DNA of 41,167 nt from Dechloromonas sp. Its GTDB lineage: Bacteria > Pseudomonadota > Gammaproteobacteria > Burkholderiales > Rhodocyclaceae. The stretch is from contig JAEUOD010000039.1 in NCBI GenBank assembly GCA_016791065.1, positions 1-41,167 on the forward strand. The letters are read 5' to 3'. The translations under genes and the position numbers were made by a program. Positions within the stretch are counted from its first letter, which is position 1; each line of letters begins with the position of its first letter. Under the pieces are notes generated by a model. It ran no database searches. It was given only the letters and a program-made list of their open reading frames with translations, and had not been told where the DNA came from. Positions 9,462-17,942 of the stretch are shown here, one piece after another.

Positions 9462-9881
9462 ATGGGACTACTCGATCAGGTTGTCGGCGCCCTGGCCGGC
9501 GGCCAGAACGCTGGCGGCAACATGCAACTCATTCAGACCGTGCTGCAACTGATCAACAATCCGCAGGTCGGTGGTCTCGGTGGCTTGCTCCAGACCCTGC
9601 AGCAAGGCGGTCTTGGCGAGGCCGCCGACTCATGGGTGTCCACTGGCCAGAATCAGGCGGTATCGGCCGAGCAGATCCAGGCATCGCTGGGTGACTCCCT
9701 GATCCCGGGGCTCGCCGAGCAGCTCGGCATGACGCAACAGCAGGCCTCGGGCAGGCTGGCCGAACTGCTGCCGCAAATCATCGATCAACTGACCCCCAAC
9801 GGGCAGTTGCCGCAAGAGGGGCAGGGTGATCTTCTGAGCCTGGGGCTGTCCATGCTCAAGAAGGGTGGCCTGCTGGGCTAG
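9462..9881 (+). CDS. YidB-like DUF937 protein
   Basis: Protein of 139 residues rich in Gly, Gln and Leu. It opens with MGLLDQVVGALAGG and ends LSMLKKGGLLG, the pattern of the YidB/DUF937 family. Function is unsettled. The ATG at 9462 is preceded by GAGGGA. The frame is open from 9351, but the extension is not family-like and has a weaker start. It is convergent with hemW, overlapping by 4 bases. Confidence 0.88.
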   Translation: MGLLDQVVGALAGGQNAGGNMQLIQTVLQLINNPQVGGLGGLLQTLQQGGLGEAADSWVSTGQNQAVSAEQIQASLGDSLIPGLAEQLGMTQQQASGRLAELLPQIIDQLTPNGQLPQEGQGDLLSLGLSMLKKGGLLG

Positions 9882-11086
9882 CTGCTTTCGTCCAGGAAGC
9901 GTTCGAGCAAGACGTTGAGAAAGCGCCGGCCCTTCGCGGTCGGCGCGATGCTTTCCGGAGCAATCGCGAGCAAGCCGTCGGCCTCGGCGGCACGCAGTTG
10001 CGGCAGGATGCGGGTGAGCGGTTGCGCCGTGCGCGCCTCGAACAGGGAGGGGTGAAAGCCATCGGCCAGGCGCAGGGCGTTCATCATGAATTCGAACGGC
10101 AGGCTGCTCGCCTCGACCTGGCTTTCCTCCTGGATCGGACGGCCGGCGCGAATGTTGTCGAGATAGGCCTTGGGGTGCTTCCAGCGCATCTGGCGCAGGA
10201 CGCGGTCGTGCAGCGTCAGCTTGGAGTGGGCACCGGCGCCGATGCCGAGGTAATCGCCGAAATACCAGTAGTTGAGGTTGTGCTTGCACTGGCGGCCGGG
10301 CTGCGCGAAGGCCGATGTTTCGTAGTTGGCGTAGCCGGCGGTGGCGAGCCGGGCTTCGATCGCTTCCTGCATGTCGGCGCAGAGATCGCTCTCGGGCAGC
10401 TCCGGCGGAAAGGCGGCAAAGCGGGTATTCGGTTCCAGCGTGAGCTGGTAGCAGGAGAGATGGCTGGGCGCGAAGCCGAGCGCCGTCTCGACATCGAGCA
10501 GGGCCTGCGCCTGCGTCTGGCCGGGCAGGCCGTACATCAGGTCGAGATTGAAGGCGGCGAAATGCTCGCCGGCCAGCTGTGCCGCCCGCTTGGCCTGGGC
10601 GACGTCGTGAATGCGGCCGAGAGCCTTGAGGTGGCCATCGTTGAAGCTCTGGATGCCGAGCGACAGGCGATTGACCCCGGCTGCACGGAAGCCGGCGAAT
10701 TTCCCGGCCTCGACGGTGCCGGGGTTGGCTTCGAGCGTGATCTCGGCATCCGGAGCCAGCATGGCGAGTGCGCGGAAAGCCGCGATCAGTTCGTCGATGG
10801 CGGCGGGCGAGAGCAAGCTCGGCGTGCCGCCGCCGAAGAAGACACTGACTACCGGCCGGCCCCAGATCAGGGGCAGGGCCGACTGCAGGTCGGCGATCAG
10901 GGCATCGACGTACTCGCGCTCGGGAATCGTGCCGCCGGCCTCGTGCGAGTTGAAGTCGCAATACGGGCATTTCTGGACGCACCACGGGATGTGGACGTAG
11001 AGCGCAAGCGGTGGCGAGACACGGAATTCCAGGCTGGAAGGCGCGGCCGCCGGTTGGGCGGCGAAAATCGGGATGGTGCGGGCCAC
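9878..11086 (-). CDS. hemW: HemW, radical SAM haem chaperone (formerly HemN-like)
   Basis: Radical SAM protein of 402 residues with the iron-sulfur cluster motif Cys36-Cys40-Cys43 (PWCVQKCPYCDF). The GGGTPSLL motif follows, and a HemN-type C-terminal domain lies after the barrel. Members with CxxxCxxC but without the N-terminal features of true coproporphyrinogen oxidase bind haem and are now called HemW. The protein starts MARTIPIF; a later start would still keep the cluster motif. It lies 4 bases after rdgB in the same direction, an rph-rdgB-hemW order common in betaproteobacteria. Confidence 0.93.
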   Translation of the reverse strand: MARTIPIFAAQPAAAPSSLEFRVSPPLALYVHIPWCVQKCPYCDFNSHEAGGTIPEREYVDALIADLQSALPLIWGRPVVSVFFGGGTPSLLSPAAIDELIAAFRALAMLAPDAEITLEANPGTVEAGKFAGFRAAGVNRLSLGIQSFNDGHLKALGRIHDVAQAKRAAQLAGEHFAAFNLDLMYGLPGQTQAQALLDVETALGFAPSHLSCYQLTLEPNTRFAAFPPELPESDLCADMQEAIEARLATAGYANYETSAFAQPGRQCKHNLNYWYFGDYLGIGAGAHSKLTLHDRVLRQMRWKHPKAYLDNIRAGRPIQEESQVEASSLPFEFMMNALRLADGFHPSLFEARTAQPLTRILPQLRAAEADGLLAIAPESIAPTAKGRRFLNVLLERFLDESS

Positions 11087-11090
11087 GGCG

Positions 11091-11678
11091 TTACAGCGTC
11101 GGCAGGCGTTCGATCAGGCGCTGCATCGCCTGGCCGCGATGCGACAGGCGGTTCTTTGTGTCGGCGTCGAGTTCGGCGGCGGTCATGCACTGCGCCGGGA
11201 CGTAGAACAGCGGATCGTAGCCGAAGCCTTCGGCGCCGCGCGGCGTGGCGAGGATTTCGCCGTGCCATTCGCCTTCGGCGATGATGGGTTGCGGATCGTC
11301 GGCCGAGCGCACCAGTACCAGCACGCTGACGAAGTGGGCGCGGCGGTCGCTTTGGCCGGCCAGTTCGGCGAGCAGTTTTTCGTTGTTGCGGGCGTCCGAT
11401 TTCGGTTCGCCGGCATAGCGCGCCGAGATGACGCCCGGGGCGCCGCCGAGGGCGCGCACGCAGAGGCCGGAGTCGTCGGCCAGCGCCGGCAAGCCGGCAT
11501 GTTGCGCCGCGTGGCGGGCCTTGGCCAGGGCATTTTCGACGAAAGTGCAATGCGGCTCTTCGGCCTCGGGAATGCCGAGTTGTCCCTGCGGGATGACTTC
11601 GAAGCCGAGCGGCGCAAGCAGCGCGTTCAGCTCCTTCATCTTCTTGGCGTTGTTGGAGGCGAGGACGAGCTTTTTCAT
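11091..11678 (-). CDS. rdgB: RdgB/HAM1 non-canonical purine NTP pyrophosphatase
   Basis: Hydrolyses dITP, XTP and ITP to monophosphates, keeping deaminated purines out of nucleic acids. Length 195 residues. Marks are [12 protein letters not shown] at the N-terminus (substrate loop), [13 protein letters not shown], the metal-binding [10 protein letters not shown] with [12 protein letters not shown], and FGYDPLFY and LSHRGQA near the C-terminus. All key positions look intact. Its ATG overlaps the rph stop by 4 bases. Confidence 0.96.
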   Translation of the reverse strand: MKKLVLASNNAKKMKELNALLAPLGFEVIPQGQLGIPEAEEPHCTFVENALAKARHAAQHAGLPALADDSGLCVRALGGAPGVISARYAGEPKSDARNNEKLLAELAGQSDRRAHFVSVLVLVRSADDPQPIIAEGEWHGEILATPRGAEGFGYDPLFYVPAQCMTAAELDADTKNRLSHRGQAMQRLIERLPTL

Positions 11679-12391
11679 GAGGCGAGAGCGCTTTGTTGGG
11701 CGGCGATCAACTGGCGGATGCCGGCTTCGGCGAGGTCGGTCAGCACGTTCATCTGCTGGCGCGTAAAGGGTTCCCCTTCGGCCGTGCCCTGTACCTCGAC
11801 GATGCCGCCGGCGCCGGTCATGACGACGTTCATGTCGGTGTCGCAGCCGGAGTCCTCGGGGTAGTCGAGATCGAGCACCGGCGATCCCTTGTAGATGCCG
11901 ACCGAGACCGCGGCGACATGATCACGCACCGGATTGGCCGGCAGCTTGCCGGCGGTGACCAGCTTTTCGCAGGCTTCGTAGAGCGCCACCCAGGCGCCGG
12001 TGATCGAGGCGCAGCGGGTGCCGCCGTCAGCCTGCAGGACGTCGCAGTCGAGCGTGATCTGGCGTTCGCCGAGGGCCTTGAGGTCGACCACGGCGCGCAG
12101 GGCGCGGCCGATCAGGCGCTGGATTTCCTGGGTGCGGCCGGTCTGCTTGCCCTTGGCGGCTTCACGCGCCGAACGGGTATGGGTCGACCGCGGCAGCATG
12201 CCGTATTCCGCTGTGACCCAACCTTGGCCCTTGCCGCGCAGGAAGGGCGGCACGTTCTCCTCGACCGAGGCGGTACACAGCACACGGGTGTCGCCCATCT
12301 CGATGAGGACGGAGCCTTCGGCATGGCGGGTGAAGTTGCGGGTCAGGCGAACCTGGCGGAGTTGGTCGGCCTGGCGTTGGCTGGGGCGCAT
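11675..12391 (-). CDS. rph: RNase PH, tRNA 3'-end processing exoribonuclease
   Basis: Phosphate-dependent 3'-5' exoribonuclease trimming tRNA precursors. Length 238 residues, the usual size. Marks are the N-terminal [18 protein letters not shown], phosphate- and RNA-binding arginines in the [14 protein letters not shown] region, and [19 protein letters not shown]. The start is ATG at 12391, and 9 bases separate it from the phosphatase stop upstream. It is full length, unlike the frameshifted rph of E. coli K-12. Confidence 0.96.
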   Translation of the reverse strand: MRPSQRQADQLRQVRLTRNFTRHAEGSVLIEMGDTRVLCTASVEENVPPFLRGKGQGWVTAEYGMLPRSTHTRSAREAAKGKQTGRTQEIQRLIGRALRAVVDLKALGERQITLDCDVLQADGGTRCASITGAWVALYEACEKLVTAGKLPANPVRDHVAAVSVGIYKGSPVLDLDYPEDSGCDTDMNVVMTGAGGIVEVQGTAEGEPFTRQQMNVLTDLAEAGIRQLIAAQQSALAS

Positions 12392-12400
12392 GGTGATTCC

Positions 12401-13318
12401 TTATTTCTTGGGGTTGTATTTGTCGATGGTGGCGCGAATTTCATCGATCGCCTTCTCGATTTCATCTTCGGTGAGGTCGCTCTTGTAAGCCGGGTTGCGG
12501 CCGAATTCCTCGAGGCGGGTGGTGACCTCGTCCTGGCTCATGGTCTGGGTCGAGATTGAACTGCTGGCATCCTCGACATAGCTGTCTTCCCAGCGCACGG
12601 CGACAACCGAGAGATTGTCGCCATGGGCGCCGCCCTTGACCTCGGCCTGCGAGAGCAGCATCGGGATCGCCTGCAGCAGGTTGGTGCCCTTGAGGGCGAC
12701 GGCCATCAGCTCGCCCGAGGTGACACCCCAGAGGCCGTCGGTGCAAAGCAGCAGGATGTCGCCGTGTTCGAGCGGCGTTTTGCGCGAGAACTCGATTTCC
12801 GGCGAGGTCGGGCTGCCCAGGCAGCTGTAGATCTTGTTGCGGTCCGGGTGCACGGCGGCCTGCGCCTCGCTGATCATTCCTTCTTCCAGCAAGAGGCGGA
12901 TGCGGGAATGGTCCTTGGTCTGGGCGATGACCTTGCCGGCGCGCATCAGGTAGAGGCGCGAGTCACCGGTGTGCGCCCAGTAGGCGACGTTGTCCTGGAC
13001 GATGCAGGCGACGCAGGTGGTGCGCGGCGTGTCCTTGAGGTGGTGGCGAGCCGTGTAGTCGAGGATGGCGTGGTGGGCGTTGGTCAGGCTCTTCTGCAGA
13101 AAGCGGAAGGGGTCGGCGAGCAGCGGCCGGGCTTCGCGCTGGAAGGTGTCGGCCAGCGTCTGGATGGCGATCTGCGCCGCCACCTCGCCGTAATGGTGCC
13201 CGCCCATGCCATCGGCGACCGCCATCAGCAGCGCATCGCGGGAGTAGCAATAGGTGGTGCGATCCTCGTTGTTGGCGCGGCCGCCCTGGCGGCTCTCCTG
13301 GTAGATGGTGAATCTCAT
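12401..13318 (-). CDS. PP2C-family Ser/Thr protein phosphatase
   Basis: Metal-dependent phosphatase of 305 residues. Motifs are ANNEDR (residues 15-20) and VADGMGG with metal Asp36, then HTGDSRLYL, LLLCTDGLWG and the C-terminal DNLSVVAVRW. A variable acidic/Ser-rich tail of about 60 residues follows the catalytic domain. Its ATG overlaps the stop of the kinase gene (ATGA), so phosphatase and kinase form a coupled pair, the phosphatase presumably reversing the kinase's work. Soluble; no signal peptide. Confidence 0.93.
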   Translation of the reverse strand: MRFTIYQESRQGGRANNEDRTTYCYSRDALLMAVADGMGGHHYGEVAAQIAIQTLADTFQREARPLLADPFRFLQKSLTNAHHAILDYTARHHLKDTPRTTCVACIVQDNVAYWAHTGDSRLYLMRAGKVIAQTKDHSRIRLLLEEGMISEAQAAVHPDRNKIYSCLGSPTSPEIEFSRKTPLEHGDILLLCTDGLWGVTSGELMAVALKGTNLLQAIPMLLSQAEVKGGAHGDNLSVVAVRWEDSYVEDASSSISTQTMSQDEVTTRLEEFGRNPAYKSDLTEDEIEKAIDEIRATIDKYNPKK

Positions 13319-14262
13319 TTGATGGGCTTCCGGAGTTTTTCGACGAAGCGACCCAGCCAGTTGGGGTTGGCTTTCGGGATGGGCGGCGTGACGGTTTCAA
13401 CCAGCGCCTTCTGCAGGGCAAAGACGCTTTGCGGACGATAAAGGTGATTCAGGTTCAGGCACCAGTCGATGATTTCGAGCAGGCGATCGGAGAATTGTCC
13501 ATCCCAGCGCAGCATGGCCGGGGCCAGCGTGTCTTTCTTCAGGCGCTCGTCGGCTGATTGCGGGGCGCAGCCGGCGAGGCAGGCGTACATCGAGGCGCCG
13601 ACGCTGTAGATGTCGCTCCACGGGCCGAGATCGGTGCGCGCCCCGTAGTGCTCGGGTGAGGCGAAACCGGGGGTGTACATCGGCTTGAGCATCGGCTGGT
13701 CGCTGGCCAGGGTCTGGCGAGCGGCGCCGAAATCGATCAGGACCGGCGTATTGTCGCTGCGCAGGTAGATGTTCGATGGCTTGAGGTCAAGGTGCAGCAG
13801 TTTGTGCGAGTGAACCTCGCGCAGGCCGTTGAGCATGCGGGTGAACACGCCGCGGATAAAACGTTCGGAAATGTGGCCTTGATGCTTCTGGATGAATTCC
13901 TGGAGCGTCCGGCCATGCTCATATTCCATCACCATATAAACGGTGTCGTTGGCGCGGAAGAAATTCAGCACGCGAATGACGTTCGGGTGAGAGAGTCGTG
14001 CCAGCGAGCGCCCCTCCTCGAAAAAGCACTTCATGCCGTAGCGGAAGGCGCCCTGATGCTCGCTCGTGATGACCGGCTTGATGTCGTTCTTGCCGCGCAG
14101 CGCCAGGCTGTTCGGCAGGTACTCCTTGATGGCGACCTGCTTGCCCTCGGGATCGGTCGCCAGATAGACGATGGAAAAACCGCCGAGCGAAAGCTGGCGG
14201 TCGATCGTGTACTCCTCCAGGACGTGGCCGTTGGGTAACGGTTGATTGGCTTGTTGCGCCAT
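13315..14262 (-). CDS. Hanks-type Ser/Thr protein kinase
   Basis: Soluble eukaryote-like kinase of 315 residues. Marks are a Gly loop LGGFSIVYLA (25-35), ATP Lys46 (VAIKEYLP), the catalytic loop HLDLKPSN with Asp159, Lys161 and Asn164, DFG at 177-179, and an activation segment ending SPEHYG. No C-terminal sensor domain or membrane helix is present, so the signal must come from elsewhere. The frame is open to 14403, but that would overlap the divergent yicC; the ATG at 14262 leaves a normal 78-base divergent spacer. Targets unknown. Confidence 0.92.
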   Translation of the reverse strand: MAQQANQPLPNGHVLEEYTIDRQLSLGGFSIVYLATDPEGKQVAIKEYLPNSLALRGKNDIKPVITSEHQGAFRYGMKCFFEEGRSLARLSHPNVIRVLNFFRANDTVYMVMEYEHGRTLQEFIQKHQGHISERFIRGVFTRMLNGLREVHSHKLLHLDLKPSNIYLRSDNTPVLIDFGAARQTLASDQPMLKPMYTPGFASPEHYGARTDLGPWSDIYSVGASMYACLAGCAPQSADERLKKDTLAPAMLRWDGQFSDRLLEIIDWCLNLNHLYRPQSVFALQKALVETVTPPIPKANPNWLGRFVEKLRKPIK

Positions 14263-14340
14263 TGATCTCACGGGTATGATGCAATTTTCAGGCATTCTCG
14301 GGCGTGTTGTCCGGCCTGTAAAGCTGGAGATTTCCCGACA

Positions 14341-15207
14341 ATGATCTGTAGTATGACCGGTTATGCGGTGAAAACGCGAGATATCGAGCGCGGATCGCTG
14401 CAACTTGAGCTGAAAAGCGTCAATTCACGCTATCTCGATTTCCATTTTCGCATCACCGAGGAACTGCGCGGCCTTGAGATGCCCCTGCGCGAACTGCTGG
14501 CCGCCAAGCTCTCGCGCGGCAAGGTCGAGTGTCGGTTAGCCTTCAATGCCGCCGCAGCCCGGGCCGAGCAATTGCAGCTCAATGCCGATCTGTTCGCCAG
14601 CTTGCAGGCACTTAATGCCCGGGTGCGCAGCGAGATGCCGGAAGCAGCCCCGCTGTCGGTCAACGAAGTGCTCCGCTGGCCGGGCATGTTTGGCGATCAG
14701 GCAGTGGATTTCTCGGCGCTCGGTCCCGAGGTTCTGGCCCTGGCACGCGAGGCGCTGGAAGATTTCACGGCCAGCCGCGCGCGCGAGGGTGAAAAACTGG
14801 CCGCGATGATCGTCGATCGCGTCAATGCCATGCGCGACATCGTGCGTGCTGTCGCGCCGCGCATTCCCGAAGCCCAGGCGCTGTTTACCGACAAGTTGCG
14901 CCAGCGGCTGACCGATGCGCTGGGCAACGCCAGCGACGATCGCATCCTGCAGGAAGTGGCCGTTTTCGCGACGCGGATCGATGTCGCCGAGGAATTGAGT
15001 CGCCTGACTACTCACCTCGACGAAGTCGAGCGTGTTCTGCGTCAGGGCGGCGCCTGTGGCAAGCGCCTCGATTTCCTCATGCAGGAACTCAATCGTGAAG
15101 CCAATACGCTGGGCTCCAAGTCGGCGATTACCGAGGTCTCTCAGGCTTCGATGGACCTCAAGCTGCTCATCGAGCAGATGCGCGAGCAGATCCAAAATTT
15201 GGAGTGA
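14341..15207 (+). CDS. yicC: YicC-family endoribonuclease
   Basis: Stress-linked RNA-cleaving protein of 288 residues. It starts with the family N-terminus ICSMTGYA, contains RGKVECRL and ends with DLKLLIEQMREQIQNLE, the conserved YicC/DUF1732 tail. GGAGA at 14326-14330 serves the ATG at 14341. It diverges from the kinase and is followed by an intrinsic terminator. In many proteobacteria gmk comes next; here a 22-kb island and a glycosyltransferase gene lie in between. Confidence 0.94.
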   Translation: MICSMTGYAVKTRDIERGSLQLELKSVNSRYLDFHFRITEELRGLEMPLRELLAAKLSRGKVECRLAFNAAAARAEQLQLNADLFASLQALNARVRSEMPEAAPLSVNEVLRWPGMFGDQAVDFSALGPEVLALAREALEDFTASRAREGEKLAAMIVDRVNAMRDIVRAVAPRIPEAQALFTDKLRQRLTDALGNASDDRILQEVAVFATRIDVAEELSRLTTHLDEVERVLRQGGACGKRLDFLMQELNREANTLGSKSAITEVSQASMDLKLLIEQMREQIQNLE

Positions 15208-15244
15208 CATATCAGCCCGTTTCACAACGGCGCGCCTAGCCAAT

Positions 15245-15271
15245 AAAAGCCCCTATCCACGGGGCTTTTTT
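15245..15271 (+). terminator. Intrinsic terminator after yicC
   Basis: AAAAGCCCC (15245-15253) pairs perfectly with GGGGCTTTT (15261-15269) around a 7-base loop, followed by more T. A textbook Rho-independent terminator 37 bases after the yicC stop. The A run also makes it usable from the other strand. It marks the last clearly native element before the island. Confidence 0.9.
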
Positions 15272-15315
15272 AATGTCTTACAGTTGCATGCCGTATCGTG
15301 AAAGCGCATTATTTG

Positions 15316-15339
15316 CGTGTACCCTATCGTGTACCCCTG
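15316..15339 (+). repeat. Left island boundary repeat, possible attachment/integrase site
   Basis: Two direct CGTGTACCC copies (15316-15324 and 15328-15336) 3 bases apart, the second extended by CTG. The same 24-base arrangement recurs at 37728-37751 with 21 of 24 bases equal, differing only in the 3-base spacer. An inverted copy, GGGTACACG, sits at 15361-15369 just before the integrase. This is either attL or clustered integrase arm sites; the exact crossover point cannot be set from one sequence. Confidence 0.5.
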
Positions 15340-15395
15340 CCTTTTCCCGCGGCAAAAAATGGGTACACGGGTAAATGCGGACTCCGGAGAGCAAG

Positions 15396-16673
15396 ATGGG
15401 CAAGCTGACAGATATTCAAATTCGAGCATGGATCAAAGGCGGGGAACGCTTTGAAGGCCGGGCCGATGGCGATGGGCTATATCTTCGGTTTCGAAAGAAT
15501 GACGCTGGTGCGACCTGGCGCTTTCGCTATCGGTTCGATGGAAAGCAGCGCGTGATGAACTTGGGCAGCTATGCCGTGCTCTCACTGGCCGATGCCCGCA
15601 AGACCGTCAAAGACCTTTCCGCGAAAGTTGCGCTAGGCCATGACGTTGCCGGCGAGAAGCAGGAACGTAAGCGCGAAGCCGTCGCCAAGATCGAGGCCGA
15701 GAAAAACGCCGTGACCGTGGCTCAACTGGCTGATGAATATTTCGAGCGGATGATACTAGGGCGCTGGAAGCATCCGAACATTGTCCGGTCGAGGATTGAA
15801 AACGACATCAAGCCGAATATGGGCAAGATGAAAGCCGAGGATGTGAAGCCACGCGACGTCGATAATATGCTGCAAACTATCGTTAAGCGCGGTGCGCCGA
15901 CAATGGCCAATGATGTCTTACGCTGGACTAAGCGGATATTCGACTACGCTATCAAGCGCCATGTCATTCAATACAATCCGGCAAGCGCGTTTGATATTGC
16001 TGACGCTGGCGGCAAGGAAGAAACTCGCGACCGCTGGCTGACCCGCGAGGAAATCATCAAGCTGTTTCAAGCAATGAGGGACAAGGCGGGCACCTTTACT
16101 ATCGAAAATCACTACGCCGTTCGCCTGTTGTTGTTGCTGGCAGTGCGGAAAGAAGAGCTGGTTTCCGCCCCCTGGTCGGAGTTTGATCTTGATGGCGGCG
16201 TCTGGCACTTGCCGGCAGAGCGCACCAAGACTAGTGTGGCAATTGATATACCACTGCCGCCGTTGGCGGTTGAAACGCTGCGAGAGTTACACCGCCTGGC
16301 CTGTGGTAGTGCCTACGTTTTCCCAGCACGGAAGATGCAGCATAGGATGATTCCGCACATTGATCTAAATACACTGAATGCGGCGCTGTCTAAGCATATC
16401 AAGCCAAAGTTGGCCGATATTCCGAATTTCACTATTCACGACTTCCGACGTACTGCGCGCACGCACTTGGCAGCTTTGGGCGTTGATCCATATGTTGCAG
16501 AGCGTTGCCTTAACCACAAGCTCAAAGGAGTGGAGGGCACCTATAACCGACACGATTACTTTGATGAACGGAGGGCTGCGCTGAACGCTTGGAGCGAGCT
16601 ATTGAAAGCCTTGGAGACAGGTCGGTCAGACTACAACGTCGTATCCTTGAAAATGGGGAAAAGCCAAGCTTAA
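15396..16673 (+). CDS. int: Tyrosine integrase (P4-like, DUF4102 N-terminus)
   Basis: Site-specific recombinase of 425 residues. The N-terminal DUF4102-type arm-binding domain (about 1-95) includes GDGLYLRFRK and RVMNLGSYAVLSLADAR. A core-binding SAM-like domain (about 105-200) and the catalytic domain follow, with Arg251 (AVRKEEL), His348 and Arg351 (HDFRRTARTHL), His374 (LNHK) and nucleophile Tyr383 (GTYNRHDY). All catalytic residues are present, so it is probably active. I chose ATG 15396 because GGAGA lies 6 bases upstream; ATG 15375 is the alternative. It drives integration and excision of the island. Confidence 0.93.
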   Translation: MGKLTDIQIRAWIKGGERFEGRADGDGLYLRFRKNDAGATWRFRYRFDGKQRVMNLGSYAVLSLADARKTVKDLSAKVALGHDVAGEKQERKREAVAKIEAEKNAVTVAQLADEYFERMILGRWKHPNIVRSRIENDIKPNMGKMKAEDVKPRDVDNMLQTIVKRGAPTMANDVLRWTKRIFDYAIKRHVIQYNPASAFDIADAGGKEETRDRWLTREEIIKLFQAMRDKAGTFTIENHYAVRLLLLLAVRKEELVSAPWSEFDLDGGVWHLPAERTKTSVAIDIPLPPLAVETLRELHRLACGSAYVFPARKMQHRMIPHIDLNTLNAALSKHIKPKLADIPNFTIHDFRRTARTHLAALGVDPYVAERCLNHKLKGVEGTYNRHDYFDERRAALNAWSELLKALETGRSDYNVVSLKMGKSQA

Positions 16674-16763
16674 TAAAATTTTTTGCGCCTAATCCGATGG
16701 GAGTGGCATGGGGCACATTACCTGCGAGGCGCTGCTTTAAATTAGGTGCGAGTAAAGAATTAG

Positions 16764-17591
16764 ATGGGTTTTGATATTGATGCTTGGGCGAAAAGTCCTG
16801 AGAGGCGCAGGTTTATCTATTTTGATCCTGTTTTGACGTATTCGACTCCAGGTAATTACCAATTTGTTAGTCCCCGTGGGGAACCTTGTGGAGATTTAAA
16901 TTCTGAGACTGGGTCACTTTTTCGCATTGGCCAAGAAATATTTTCCCGCCTGACGGGAGGCGAGGAAGTGAGTAAGGATGATTTCCTAGATGGCTACGCA
17001 GATTACTGGAACTGGATGGATGAATTTCGTGCCATAGCTGTCAAGTGGATTGAACAGGGGAAGCTGTCACTGCAAACCATCGATGGGCAAGCGTTGATCG
17101 ATATTGCAAGTCTAGATCAGACCCAGATGGCCTCCCTCTGCTGGCAACGGTATTTAACGATGGGAGTTTCAGCGAAGGAAGAAAATGCAGATTTATTTCG
17201 ACAAATATTTCTTTTTCATGCGCTGTTTGAAATTGACAATGCACTAATTGGAATTGCCTTGGGTGACACTGAAGCTGCGTTATCCGCGATTGAAGCAGCT
17301 AATGCGCTGAATAATGCTATATCGATTGAGTCTGGAAGCGAAAGTCAGCAAGAGATAAGACGTGATATGGCGTATCGGGGGGCAATGGAAAAATTAAAGC
17401 GCGACCCGAAGCAGCGAGCAAAAATTTTTGTCAAAGAGTGCTGGAACGAATGGCAAATAAAGCCTTCGAACTACAAAAATAAATCGGCATTCGCTAAAGA
17501 CATGTTATCCAAGTTTGACGAGCTTGATAGCCAAACGGTTATCACTCGGTGGTGCAGCCAATGGGAGAAAGAGGCGGCAAATAGCATTTAG
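16764..17591 (+). CDS. Hypothetical island protein, AT-rich orphan
   Basis: Intact 275-residue frame that I do not recognise. It appears soluble and largely helical. It starts MGFDIDAWAKSPERRRFIYF and includes a Trp/Tyr-rich stretch (YADYWNWMDEF). A central helical region rich in Ala and Leu (about 150-190) follows. The C-terminal quarter (KNKSAFAKDMLSKF, WCSQWEKE) resembles tails seen in small proteins beside integrases, but I cannot name a domain. A sampled line is about 43% GC, lower than both neighbours, suggesting recent or separate acquisition. It lies between integrase and AlpA-type genes, where satellites often carry cargo. Confidence 0.7.
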   Translation: MGFDIDAWAKSPERRRFIYFDPVLTYSTPGNYQFVSPRGEPCGDLNSETGSLFRIGQEIFSRLTGGEEVSKDDFLDGYADYWNWMDEFRAIAVKWIEQGKLSLQTIDGQALIDIASLDQTQMASLCWQRYLTMGVSAKEENADLFRQIFLFHALFEIDNALIGIALGDTEAALSAIEAANALNNAISIESGSESQQEIRRDMAYRGAMEKLKRDPKQRAKIFVKECWNEWQIKPSNYKNKSAFAKDMLSKFDELDSQTVITRWCSQWEKEAANSI

Positions 17592-17706
17592 CTGGCTGAG
17601 TGCTAATCTTGCTAGCAACGTGCCGACTAAGCTGGATCAGTGATCTATACCGGAATTTTCTGATGTAAATAATACGTAGCCATGACATTTCAGAAAGGAC
17701 CTAGTC

Positions 17707-17934
17707 ATGGCACACCGTACCACCTCGAGCGCAATCCCTGACGCGCTCACCAACTACGATTCACTCCCCGATTCCGTCCACGTCCGCCTGCCCGTCGTGC
17801 AGGCGCTTGTCGGCTGCTCGTCGGCGACCGTCTGGCGCATGGTCAAGCGCGGCACCTTGCCGGCTCCCCGCAAGTTGTCGGAACGTGTTACCGCCTGGAA
17901 CGTGGGCGATTTGCGCAAAGCCTTGGCAGCGTAG
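17707..17934 (+). CDS. AlpA-family helix-turn-helix regulator
   Basis: Small DNA-binding protein of 75 residues. The HTH spans about 28-70 and includes the AlpA/MerR-like pattern CSSATVWRMVKRGTLPAPRKL followed by WNVGDLRKAL. In P4-like satellites and many islands, AlpA relatives switch on integrase or excision genes. A strong AAAGGA site lies upstream of the ATG. It is followed 8 bases later by the primase-like gene, so the two are probably one transcript. Confidence 0.85.
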   Translation: MAHRTTSSAIPDALTNYDSLPDSVHVRLPVVQALVGCSSATVWRMVKRGTLPAPRKLSERVTAWNVGDLRKALAA

Positions 17935-17942
17935 GGGGCGAG

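Noticed and set aside
14263..14403. N-terminal extension of the Ser/Thr kinase
   Set aside because: Would overlap divergent yicC by 63 bases and is not kinase-like; ATG 14262 is adequate.
15208..15395. tRNA fragment as integration target
   Set aside because: No cloverleaf or T-arm sequence seen here or at 37.7 kb; only the GTGTACCC repeats are shared.
17635..17645. GATCAGTGATC near-palindrome upstream of the AlpA-type gene
   Set aside because: Short and single; GATC half-sites arise easily, so no operator is claimed.
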